Shown piece after piece: positions 43,544-50,599 of a DNA stretch of 64,000 nt (positions are counted from its first letter, which is position 1; each line of letters opens with the position of its first letter). This DNA comes from Pseudoxanthomonas sp. (GTDB lineage Bacteria; Pseudomonadota; Gammaproteobacteria; Xanthomonadales; Xanthomonadaceae): contig NZ_CP114978.1 in the NCBI RefSeq assembly GCF_027498035.1, positions 992,001 to 1,056,000 on the forward strand. The letters run 5' to 3'. The notes below the pieces were generated by a model. It did no database searches and had not been told where the DNA came from. It was given only the letters and a program-made list of their open reading frames with translations. A program made the position numbers and the translations under genes.

Positions 43544-45094
43544 CTAGGCAGCGCTGGGCTGCCGGACGCGATCGAAATCTTCAGGGAAATGATCCAGTGC
43601 GCTGAGCACCGGGAATGGAGTCATGCCGCCCAGCGCGCACAGCGAGCCATGCAGCATGGTGTCGCACAGGTCGCGCAGCAGCGCTTCCTGCACCGCGCCG
43701 TGGGTGGCGAACCGATCGATGACTTCCACGCCGCGGGTCGAACCGATCCGGCACGGGGTGCACTTGCCGCAGGATTCGACCGCGCAGAATTCCATCGCGT
43801 AGCGCGCCTGCTGCAGCATGTCCACGCTGTCGTCGAACACCACGATGCCACCGTGGCCGATCATGCCGCCGACCCTTGCGAAGGCTTCGTAATCCAGCGG
43901 CGTATCGAACAGGGATTCGGGCAGGTACGCACCCAGCGGCCCGCCGACCTGCACCGCACGGATCGGCCGGCCACTGGCCGAACCGCCGCCGTAGTCGTAC
44001 AGCAGCGTGCGCAACGTGCTGCCGAAGGGGAGTTCGACCAGGCCACCGCGCGCGATATTGCCGGTGAGCTGCAGCGGTAGCGTGCCGCGCGAACGCCCGG
44101 TGCCATGCGCCTGGTACGCCTGCGCGCCATCTGCAAGGATCGCCGGCACCGCGGAGAACGTGATCACGTTGTTGATCACGGTCGGCTTGCCGAACAGGCC
44201 CTGGATCGCCGGCAGCGGCGGCTTGAAACGGACCATGCCGCGCCTGCCTTCCAGGCTTTCCAGCAGCGCGGTTTCCTCGCCGCAGATGTAGGCACCGGCA
44301 CCCAGCCGCACTTCCAGGTCGAAGCGCTTGCCGGAGCCGGCGATGTCCGCCCCCAGCCAGCCGCCGGCGTAGGCATTGGCGATCGCTGCATTCAACGCGC
44401 GCCAGGCATGCGGATATTCGCTACGCAGGTAGATGTAGCCCTGGGTGGCGCCGACCGCCAGGCCAGCAATCGCCATGCCTTCGACCAGGCACAGCGGGTC
44501 GCCTTCCATCAGCATCCGGTCGGAGAACGTGCCCGAGTCGCCTTCGTCGGCATTGCAGACGATGTATTTCTGCGGCGCGGTGGTGTCGTGCACCGTCTTC
44601 CACTTGATCCCGGTCGGGAACGCCGCGCCACCGCGTCCACGCAGGCCGGCATCGGTCACGGCTTGCACGATCTGATGCGGCGCCATTGCCAATGCCTGCT
44701 GCAATCCACGCCAGCCGCCGTGCGCGGCGTAGTCCTCGACATCGAGCGGATCGATCACGCCGACGCGCGCGAACGACACACGCTGTTGATCTTTGAAGTA
44801 AGCGTGTTGGGTGATGTCGCCCAGGCGCAGCGCGTGTTCGCCACCTTCAAGCCAGCCGGCATCGAACAGCGCGACCACATCCTCCGCTGCGACCGGCGCA
44901 TACGCGATGCGACCAGACGGCGTTGCCACTTCCACCAGCGGCTCCAGCCACAGCAGGCCGCGCGAGCCGTTGCGCACCACGCGCACCTCCACGCCGCGCG
45001 CGTCTGCTTCGCGGACGACAGCCGCTGCGACCGCATCGGCGCCAACCGACACGGCGGCCGCATCCCCCGGCACGTAGACCGTCACGGCGCTCAT
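43544..45094 (-). CDS. fdsB: NAD-dependent formate dehydrogenase beta subunit (FMN, NAD+, 4Fe-4S)
   Basis: This 516-residue diaphorase subunit resembles NuoF. An N-terminal thioredoxin-like part (about 1-100) is followed by the FMN/NAD domain with GLRGRGGAAFPTG at 150-162 and NADEGDSGTFSDR at 181-193. The C-terminal [4Fe-4S] motif is CGKCTPC (Cys442, 445, 448) plus Cys486. It passes electrons from FdsA to NAD+. The ATG at 45094 overlaps the fdsG stop (ATGA); longer in-frame starts run through fdsG and are ruled out. Confidence 0.94.
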   Translation of the reverse strand: MSAVTVYVPGDAAAVSVGADAVAAAVVREADARGVEVRVVRNGSRGLLWLEPLVEVATPSGRIAYAPVAAEDVVALFDAGWLEGGEHALRLGDITQHAYFKDQQRVSFARVGVIDPLDVEDYAAHGGWRGLQQALAMAPHQIVQAVTDAGLRGRGGAAFPTGIKWKTVHDTTAPQKYIVCNADEGDSGTFSDRMLMEGDPLCLVEGMAIAGLAVGATQGYIYLRSEYPHAWRALNAAIANAYAGGWLGADIAGSGKRFDLEVRLGAGAYICGEETALLESLEGRRGMVRFKPPLPAIQGLFGKPTVINNVITFSAVPAILADGAQAYQAHGTGRSRGTLPLQLTGNIARGGLVELPFGSTLRTLLYDYGGGSASGRPIRAVQVGGPLGAYLPESLFDTPLDYEAFARVGGMIGHGGIVVFDDSVDMLQQARYAMEFCAVESCGKCTPCRIGSTRGVEVIDRFATHGAVQEALLRDLCDTMLHGSLCALGGMTPFPVLSALDHFPEDFDRVRQPSAA

Positions 45095-45627
45095 GCTGCG
45101 TGCTCCACGCCGTGCGCGCAGGCATGGACCAGCGCATCGAATCGCGCTGGCGTGATCCGGCCGTGCAGCTGCCCGTCCAGCAACATGGCCGGCGAGAGCG
45201 CGCAGTTGCCCAGGCAATACACCGGTTCGACCGTGAACTGCCCATCGTCGGTGTGGTGCGCCGTCGCCGACAAACCCAACCGCGTGCGCGCATGCGATTC
45301 CAGCCCGCGCGCGCCCATCGACTGGCAGGCCTCGGCCCGGCACAGCTGCAGCACGTGCCGCCCCGGCGGCGCACTGCGGAAGTGGTGATAGAAGCTGAGC
45401 ACGCCATGCACGTCGGCACGGGTCATGTTGAGTGCGGCGGCAATCGGCGCCACCGCACCTTCGGGCACATGGCCCAAGGCGTCCTGCACCGCGTGCAGGA
45501 TCGGCAACAGCGCGCCGGGACGCATGCGGTGTTCGGCGATGGCGGCCTCCACCGGTGCGACCTGCCCGGCGTCCAGTACCGGGACGACTTCAGTGACCGA
45601 TTCAATATGCCTAGAGCGCTTGCCCAT
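45091..45627 (-). CDS. fdsG: NAD-dependent formate dehydrogenase gamma subunit (2Fe-2S)
   Basis: This 178-residue NuoE-like subunit has four cysteine ligands for a [2Fe-2S] cluster at 96, 101, 138 and 142 (CRAEAC and CLGNC). The helical N-terminal part includes LLPILHAVQDALGHVP, and the DVHGVLSFYHHF strand precedes the cluster domain. It relays electrons between FdsA and FdsB. It follows the antiporter gene by 25 bases and overlaps fdsB. Confidence 0.94.
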   Translation of the reverse strand: MGKRSRHIESVTEVVPVLDAGQVAPVEAAIAEHRMRPGALLPILHAVQDALGHVPEGAVAPIAAALNMTRADVHGVLSFYHHFRSAPPGRHVLQLCRAEACQSMGARGLESHARTRLGLSATAHHTDDGQFTVEPVYCLGNCALSPAMLLDGQLHGRITPARFDALVHACAHGVEHAA

Positions 45628-45652
45628 GGGTCTGGTCTCCGTGTTCGCGGCG

Positions 45653-47311
45653 CTAGTGGAACAACACGAACGCCTTCTGCAGCGTCATCCATACGCCCCA
45701 CAGCAGCGGCACGCCGACGGCGATCCAGGAAATCGCCACCAGCGCACCCTGCCCGCCCGCCACCGCGACCGGTGCGCCACCCGCGGTCACGATGGCCGCC
45801 GCGGGCGGTTCGGTCTCGCGTAGTTGTGCCTCGGTCATGTGGTACTTCGGATTGACCGGGCGGATCGCCAGGTTGCACAGGAACCCCAGCAACAGCAGGC
45901 CGGCCAGGATGTACATGGTCTGGTCGTACACGCGGGCCGGCGGCAGGCCGCGACCCAGCTGCCAGTCGCGCAGGTAATTGACGATCAGCGGGCCAAAGAT
46001 GCCCGCCGCCGCCCATGCCGTGAGCAGGCGGCCGTGGATCGCACCGACCATGCGCGTGCCGAACATGTCGGCCAGGTACGCCGGCACGGTGGAAAAACCG
46101 CCGCCGTACATCGACAGGATGATGCCGAAGCCCAGCACGAACAGCGCCACGCTGCCGGTCGTGCCCAGGTGCGGCGCGGCGGCGTAAAGCACCATGCCCA
46201 GCACGAAGAACACCGCATAGGTGACCTTGCGGCCGATCTTGTCCGACAGCGAGGCCCAGACGAACCGGCCTGCGATGTTGAACAGGCTCAACAGCCCGGT
46301 GAAGGCCGCGGCGATGGTCGCCAGGCTCTTGAGCTGGGCTTCGTCCAGGTCACGGAAACCGGCATCCACGCCGATCAGGCGCCCGCCGAACACTTCCTGC
46401 AGCATCGGCGAAGCCATGCCGATCACGCCAATGCCGGCGGTCACGTTCAGGCACAGCACCGCCCAGATCAACCAGAACTGTGGCGTGCGCCAGGCCTGCT
46501 GCAGATGCACCTGGGCCGTGGTGATCATCGTGTTGGCGCTGGAGGCCGGCGGTGTCCAGCCAGCGGGCTGCCAGCCGGCCGGCGGTACCCGGTATCCCAG
46601 CGCGCCGCACATCATCGCCACGAAATACAGCAACCCCATCACCAGGAAGGTCTGCCACACCCCGACCGAGGTCGCGCTGGCGAAATGCTTCATCAGCAGG
46701 TCGGCCAGTGGCGAACCGATCATCGCCCCGCCGCCGAACCCCATGATCGCCATGCCGGTGGCCATGCCGCGCTTGTCCGGGAACCACTTGATCAGGGTCG
46801 ATACCGGCGAGATGTACCCCAGGCCCAGGCCAATACCGCCGATCACGCCCGAGCCCAGCCACATCAACCACAGCTGGTGCGCATACACGCCCAGCGCCGA
46901 AATCAGCAGGCCACCGCCCCAGCACACGGCCGCGACCACGCCAGCCTTGCGTGGACCTGCACGTTCCAGCCAGCCGCCCCACAGCGCCGCCGAGCAGCCC
47001 AGCAGCACGAAGAACAGCGTGAACATCCAGCCCAGCATCTTCACCTGCCAGTCGCAGGTGGTGGTGAACAGCTGCGACAGCGCACTCATGTCGGCCGGGC
47101 ACGCCACCGGCGCGGAAACACCAATGGCCTTGGACAGCGGCAGCCAGAACACGCTGAAGCCGTAGGCCATGCCGATGCTCAGGTGGATGGCCAGGGCCGC
47201 TGGCGGGACCAGCCAACGGCTGAAGCCAGGCCTGGCGACGATGCGTTCGCGCGACAGTCGTCCAGGCGCGACGATGCCGGAACCTGAAACGACGTCTGGT
47301 GTGCTGGCCAT
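45653..47311 (-). CDS. OFA-family (oxalate/formate antiporter) MFS transporter
   Basis: This 552-residue transporter has 12 predicted membrane helices. OFA marks are AIHLSIGMAYGFSVFWLPL in helix 1, GGIGLGLGYISPVSTLIKWFPDKRGMATG around helices 4-5, and GRFVWASLSDKIGRKVTY in the middle. A hydrophobic C-terminal extension (about 505-552) adds a helix beyond the core. The family includes OxlT and YhjX, but many members have other monocarboxylate substrates. Its place as first gene of the fds operon suggests that it brings formate or oxalate to the dehydrogenase; this is inference. Confidence 0.9.
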   Translation of the reverse strand: MASTPDVVSGSGIVAPGRLSRERIVARPGFSRWLVPPAALAIHLSIGMAYGFSVFWLPLSKAIGVSAPVACPADMSALSQLFTTTCDWQVKMLGWMFTLFFVLLGCSAALWGGWLERAGPRKAGVVAAVCWGGGLLISALGVYAHQLWLMWLGSGVIGGIGLGLGYISPVSTLIKWFPDKRGMATGMAIMGFGGGAMIGSPLADLLMKHFASATSVGVWQTFLVMGLLYFVAMMCGALGYRVPPAGWQPAGWTPPASSANTMITTAQVHLQQAWRTPQFWLIWAVLCLNVTAGIGVIGMASPMLQEVFGGRLIGVDAGFRDLDEAQLKSLATIAAAFTGLLSLFNIAGRFVWASLSDKIGRKVTYAVFFVLGMVLYAAAPHLGTTGSVALFVLGFGIILSMYGGGFSTVPAYLADMFGTRMVGAIHGRLLTAWAAAGIFGPLIVNYLRDWQLGRGLPPARVYDQTMYILAGLLLLGFLCNLAIRPVNPKYHMTEAQLRETEPPAAAIVTAGGAPVAVAGGQGALVAISWIAVGVPLLWGVWMTLQKAFVLFH

Positions 47312-47361
47312 GAACCCTCCCGAGGTAGTGGCTGGCGATCAGGCGCCATCGGAACCCTGCA

Positions 47362-47463
47362 TATGTTCCCGATGACATAAGACGCGTGGGGTACGTCGGA
47401 GTTTAGTCCTGCCGATTGCCGCATTGCGGCGTTTCAAGCTGCGCCGATGGTCGAATAATCGGC
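47362..47463. promoter_or_regulatory. Candidate operators between the fds operon and its regulator gene
   Basis: The 220-base divergent intergenic region holds three dyads: TATGT-N8-ACATA (47362-47379), GCCGC-ATT-GCGGC (47418-47430) and GCCGAT-N9-ATCGGC (47443-47463). The first lies 50 bases upstream of the transporter start and is the best candidate for repressor or activator binding. A second GCCGATT direct copy is at 47411. Confidence 0.5.
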
Positions 47464-47531
47464 TCTCCAGAACCGATAGCACCGGTGGGTCGGGCGTGCT
47501 GCCCCGCACCACCCGCCACGGGAGCCAGCGC

Positions 47532-48635
47532 ATGTACAAGGTCGATATCCGGCCGCAGTGGACCCTGCAGTCCGTCGATGGCCGCGAACTGCCGCCACGC
47601 CTGATCGATCTTCTGCTGGCCGTGCATGAGACCGGTTCGCTGGCCGCGGCCAGTCGCCAGGCCAACCTGTCCTATCGCTATGCCTGGGGCATCCTGCGCC
47701 AGGCCCACGCGCTGTTCGGGATGCCGCTGCTGCACTCCACCCGCGGACGCGGCGCCAGGCTCACGCCCCTGGGCGAACGCCTGGTCTGGGCCGACAGCCG
47801 CATTGCCGCGCGCCTGTCGCCGATGCTCGACAGCCTGGCCACCGAGCTGGAAGCCGAGCTGGCCCGCGTACAGGCCACCGAAGCCGCGCCGCTGCGCCTG
47901 CACGCCTCGCACGGCTTTGGCGTGGAAACCCTGCGCAAGACCATGGCCACGCTGGAACGGCCGCTGGACCTGAAGTACCGCAGCCCGGATGACGCCCTCA
48001 CCGCCCTGCGCGCCGGGGCCTGCGACCTGGCCGGCCTGCACCTGCCCATCGGCGGACTGGAAGGCGAGCTGCTGCGCCACTACCAGGACCGGCTGGACGA
48101 CAGGAACGACCGCGTGATCCACCTGGCCATGCGCCGGCAGGGACTGGTGGTCGCTCCGGGCAATCCCAAACGGCTGCGCGTGCTGAGTGACCTGCTGCGC
48201 GACGACGTGCGCTTCATCCATCGCCAGCCTGGTTCGGGCACGCGCCTGTTGCTGGAATGCATGCTGGCCCGCGAAGGCCTGCCGCTCTCGGCGATCCATG
48301 GCTGCGACGTGGAAGAGCTCACCCATGCCGCGGTTGCTGCCTACGTCGCCAGCGGGCTGGCAGACGTCGGGCTTGCGCTGGAACCACCGGCGCGCCGCTA
48401 TGGCCTGGACTTCGTGCCGATGATCACCGAGCACTACTTCTTCCTGTGTCAGGAACCGGTCCTGCTCAGCGGCCAGCTGCAACCGTTCCTGGAGCTGCTG
48501 CGCAGCGACGACTTCCAGCACGCGATGGGCCAGCTGCCCGGCTACGACCCCAGCTATTGCGGCACGGTGCAGACCCTGCGCGATGCATTCCCGTCGATGG
48601 CCGCGGCCAAGCCCGAAGCCGCCGCTCTCCTGTAA
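47532..48635 (+). CDS. ModE-HTH regulator with substrate-binding domain, likely fds regulator
   Basis: This 367-residue protein has a LysR/ModE-type winged helix-turn-helix at about residues 20-90 (GSLAAASRQANLSYRYAWGI, then LLHSTRGRGARLTPLGERLV). From about residue 120 a periplasmic-binding-protein-like domain follows (LRLHASHGFGVETLRK to GLDFVPMITEHYFFLCQEP), containing NRQPGSGTRLLLE-like and SGLADVGLALEP sequences. Such proteins often sense molybdate or a carboxylate. It is divergent from the formate dehydrogenase operon and is its probable regulator, equivalent in place to FdsR of Cupriavidus. The start is the ATG at 47532. The stop TAA is part of a hairpin repeat. Confidence 0.88.
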   Translation: MYKVDIRPQWTLQSVDGRELPPRLIDLLLAVHETGSLAAASRQANLSYRYAWGILRQAHALFGMPLLHSTRGRGARLTPLGERLVWADSRIAARLSPMLDSLATELEAELARVQATEAAPLRLHASHGFGVETLRKTMATLERPLDLKYRSPDDALTALRAGACDLAGLHLPIGGLEGELLRHYQDRLDDRNDRVIHLAMRRQGLVVAPGNPKRLRVLSDLLRDDVRFIHRQPGSGTRLLLECMLAREGLPLSAIHGCDVEELTHAAVAAYVASGLADVGLALEPPARRYGLDFVPMITEHYFFLCQEPVLLSGQLQPFLELLRSDDFQHAMGQLPGYDPSYCGTVQTLRDAFPSMAAAKPEAAALL

Positions 48636-48725
48636 AGCGGAGCTCGCTCCGCTGGGGCTTTCCCGAAGATCTGACCGGAAGGCAGCGGAGTCCCCAAGAT
48701 GGGATTGCCACAAGCTCCGCTCTAC
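48632..48725. repeat. Paired GTAG/CTAC hairpin repeat, second arm interrupted
   Basis: This has the same layout as the copy at 18.0 kb: GTAA + AGCGGAGC-TC-GCTCCGCT, a GGGGCTTT spacer, then AGCGGAG, an inserted 20-base block (48691-48710, TCCCCAAGATGGGATTGCCA), and CAAGCTCCGCTCTAC. The insertion replaces the tight loop of the second hairpin. The first element's GTAA overlaps the stop codon of the regulator gene. Confidence 0.8.
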
Positions 48726-48771
48726 AGACAGCAGCGCGCCGCGACAGAAGGCAGCGCGCTGCGAGGTGGCC

Positions 48772-49672
48772 TTACGAAAGCAGCCCCGCCTCGCGCAGCG
48801 CGGCTTCCACCTTGGCCTGGTTGGATGGCTCCAGCTCGGTCATCGGCAGACGCAGGGTGCCGCCGCAATGGCCCAGGCGCGACACCGCCCACTTCACCGG
48901 GATCGGATTGGCTTCGACGAACAGCTGCTTGTGCAGCGGCAACAGGCGCAGCTGGATCGCCATGGCGGTCTTGACGTCGCCCGCCATCGCCGCCGCGCAC
49001 AGCTCGCGCATCAGGCGCGGCGCCACGTTGGCGGTGACGCTGACGTTGCCATGGCCGCCGGCCAGCATCAGCGCCACGGCCGTGCCGTCGTCGCCGGAAT
49101 AGATCGAAAAGCCCTCGGGCGCTTCGCGGATCAGCCATTGCGCACGCTCGATATTGCCGGTGGCTTCCTTGATGCCGACGATGCCCGGCACCTGCGCCAG
49201 GCGCAGCACGGTGTCGTGCGCCATGTCGGCCACGGTCCGGCCGGGCACGTTGTAAAGCACGATCGGAAGTTCGCCGGTGGCCTCGGCAATCGCCTTGAAA
49301 TGACGGTACTGCCCTTCCTGGCCGGGCTTGTTGTAGTACGGCACCACCTGCAGCTGGCTGTCGGCGCCCACTTCCCGCGCGAACTTCGCCAGCGCGATCG
49401 CCTCGGCGGTGGAATTGCCGCCGCAGCCGGCCATCACCGGCACCCGGCCCGCGGCCTGTTGCACCGTCACCCGGATAATTTCGCAATGTTCTTCCACGTC
49501 CACCGTCGGCGACTCGCCGGTGGTGCCGACCACGCCGATGCAGTCCGTGCCCCTCGGCCACATGCCAGTCCACGAGTTTGCGCAGCGCGTCGTAATCGAC
49601 GCTACCGTCCTCGTGCATGGGAGTGACGAGCGCGACGATGCTGCCGCGCAGGGGGGCGTGGGAAGTGGTCAT
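48772..49672 (-). pseudogene. dapA: 4-hydroxy-tetrahydrodipicolinate synthase, one-base frameshift
   Basis: The N-terminal part (ATG at 49672) reads MTTSHAPLRGSIVALVTPMH to DWHVAEG. The rest, TDCIGVVGTTGESPTVDVEE onward, is in another frame and ends at 48772. One extra base in the four-C run at 49550-49553 explains it; repaired length is 299 residues, as for DapA. The catalytic Tyr (VVPYYNKPG) and Lys (GIKEATGN) are intact. DapA makes the first committed intermediate for lysine and diaminopimelate and is usually essential. A broken only copy would be surprising, so an assembly indel is the favoured reading. Confidence 0.92.
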
Positions 49673-49947
49673 GAAGGCGATCAGGCGTGACAGGAAAGAA
49701 GAGCGCAGATTCTAAGCGCCGCGGCGCAACATCGCGCACCTTCAAACTGTGTCCTGCAGTCCACGACAGCGGTCTCAACTGAAACCATTCCCCCCGAAGG
49801 ACGACCTGCCATCCCGCGTGTCGATTTCGGTCGCACTGACGCGTCGAGGGTATAGACAAGCGCAGGCATGGCACTTGCCGCCCGTCATCCGCGACCACGC
49901 CCTTCGTGTCCGCGGCCGGCGGCTTTCCCAACCGAAGGAGAACGCCC

Positions 49948-50427
49948 GTGATCCCCAAGAACACCCTCTGCCTCTGGTACGACGGCACCGCCCTGGACGC
50001 CGCCGAGTTCTACGCCAGGACCTTTCCCGACAGCATCGTCGGTGCGGTGCATCGCGCACCTTCCGATTTCCCCTCAGGCAAGCAAGGCGACGTGCTGACC
50101 GTCGAGTTCACGGTCATCGGCATTCCCTGCATCGGCTTGAATGGCGGCGCGGCGTTCAAGCACAGCGAGGCGTTCTCGTTCCAGATCGCCACCGATGACC
50201 AGGCCGAAACCGACCGGCTATGGGATGCGATCGTCGGCAACGGCGGCCAGGAGAGCGACTGCGGCTGGTGCAAGGATCGCTGGGGCCTGTCCTGGCAGAT
50301 CACCCCGCGCGCATTGACCGAAGGCTTCACCGACCCGGACCCGGCCGTGGCCAAGCGCGTGTTCGAGGCGATGATGACCATGCGCAGGATCGACGTTGCG
50401 AAGATCGAAGCGGCGCGCAGGGGCTGA
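49948..50427 (+). CDS. PhnB-like / VOC-superfamily protein
   Basis: This 159-residue protein belongs to the PhnB family (sometimes named 3-demethylubiquinone methyltransferase-like). It shows KNTLCLWYDGTALDAAEFYA at the start, DVLTVEFTVIGIPCIGLNGG in the middle, and the DRLWDAIVGNGGQES and CGWCKDRWGLSWQITP strands. The beta-alpha-beta-beta-beta fold is glyoxalase-like, with no confirmed activity. The start is a GTG at 49948 with AAGGAG seven bases upstream. It is a single gene. Confidence 0.88.
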   Translation: MIPKNTLCLWYDGTALDAAEFYARTFPDSIVGAVHRAPSDFPSGKQGDVLTVEFTVIGIPCIGLNGGAAFKHSEAFSFQIATDDQAETDRLWDAIVGNGGQESDCGWCKDRWGLSWQITPRALTEGFTDPDPAVAKRVFEAMMTMRRIDVAKIEAARRG

Positions 50428-50566
50428 GCCCGCAGCATCCAGATGGACCGGACCCGATCACGGGTCCGGTGTAACGCTCCGCACACCGTCAGCCGCATTC
50501 ATGCGCCGGTACGGGAAATGCCCAGGACATGGCATTGCAGCAATCAGGCATCGCCGCTTATTATTA

Positions 50567-50583
50567 ATGCGAATTATTCGCAT
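50567..50583. promoter_or_regulatory. Fur box upstream of the siderophore receptor
   Basis: ATGCGAA-TTA-TTCGCAT is a perfect 7-bp dyad, AT-rich, 17 bases before the receptor start. With its A-rich left flank it closely resembles the Fur boxes of xanthomonads (AATGAGAA-TTA-TTCTCATT type). It argues against translation starting at the ATG inside it. Confidence 0.75.
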
Positions 50584-50599
50584 CAAGGCCCCTCCCCCC

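Noticed and set aside
40538..44080. An 1,180-codon open frame on the plus strand, antisense to fdsA and fdsB
   Set aside because: It is antisense to two genes with full cofactor motifs, has a His/Arg/Gln/Ala-rich composition typical of reverse-strand reading of GC-rich genes, and no recognisable domain.
43544..45343. A longer FdsB starting at 45343
   Set aside because: The extra 83 residues read out of frame through fdsG. The ATG at 45094 overlaps the fdsG stop and begins the usual FdsB sequence.
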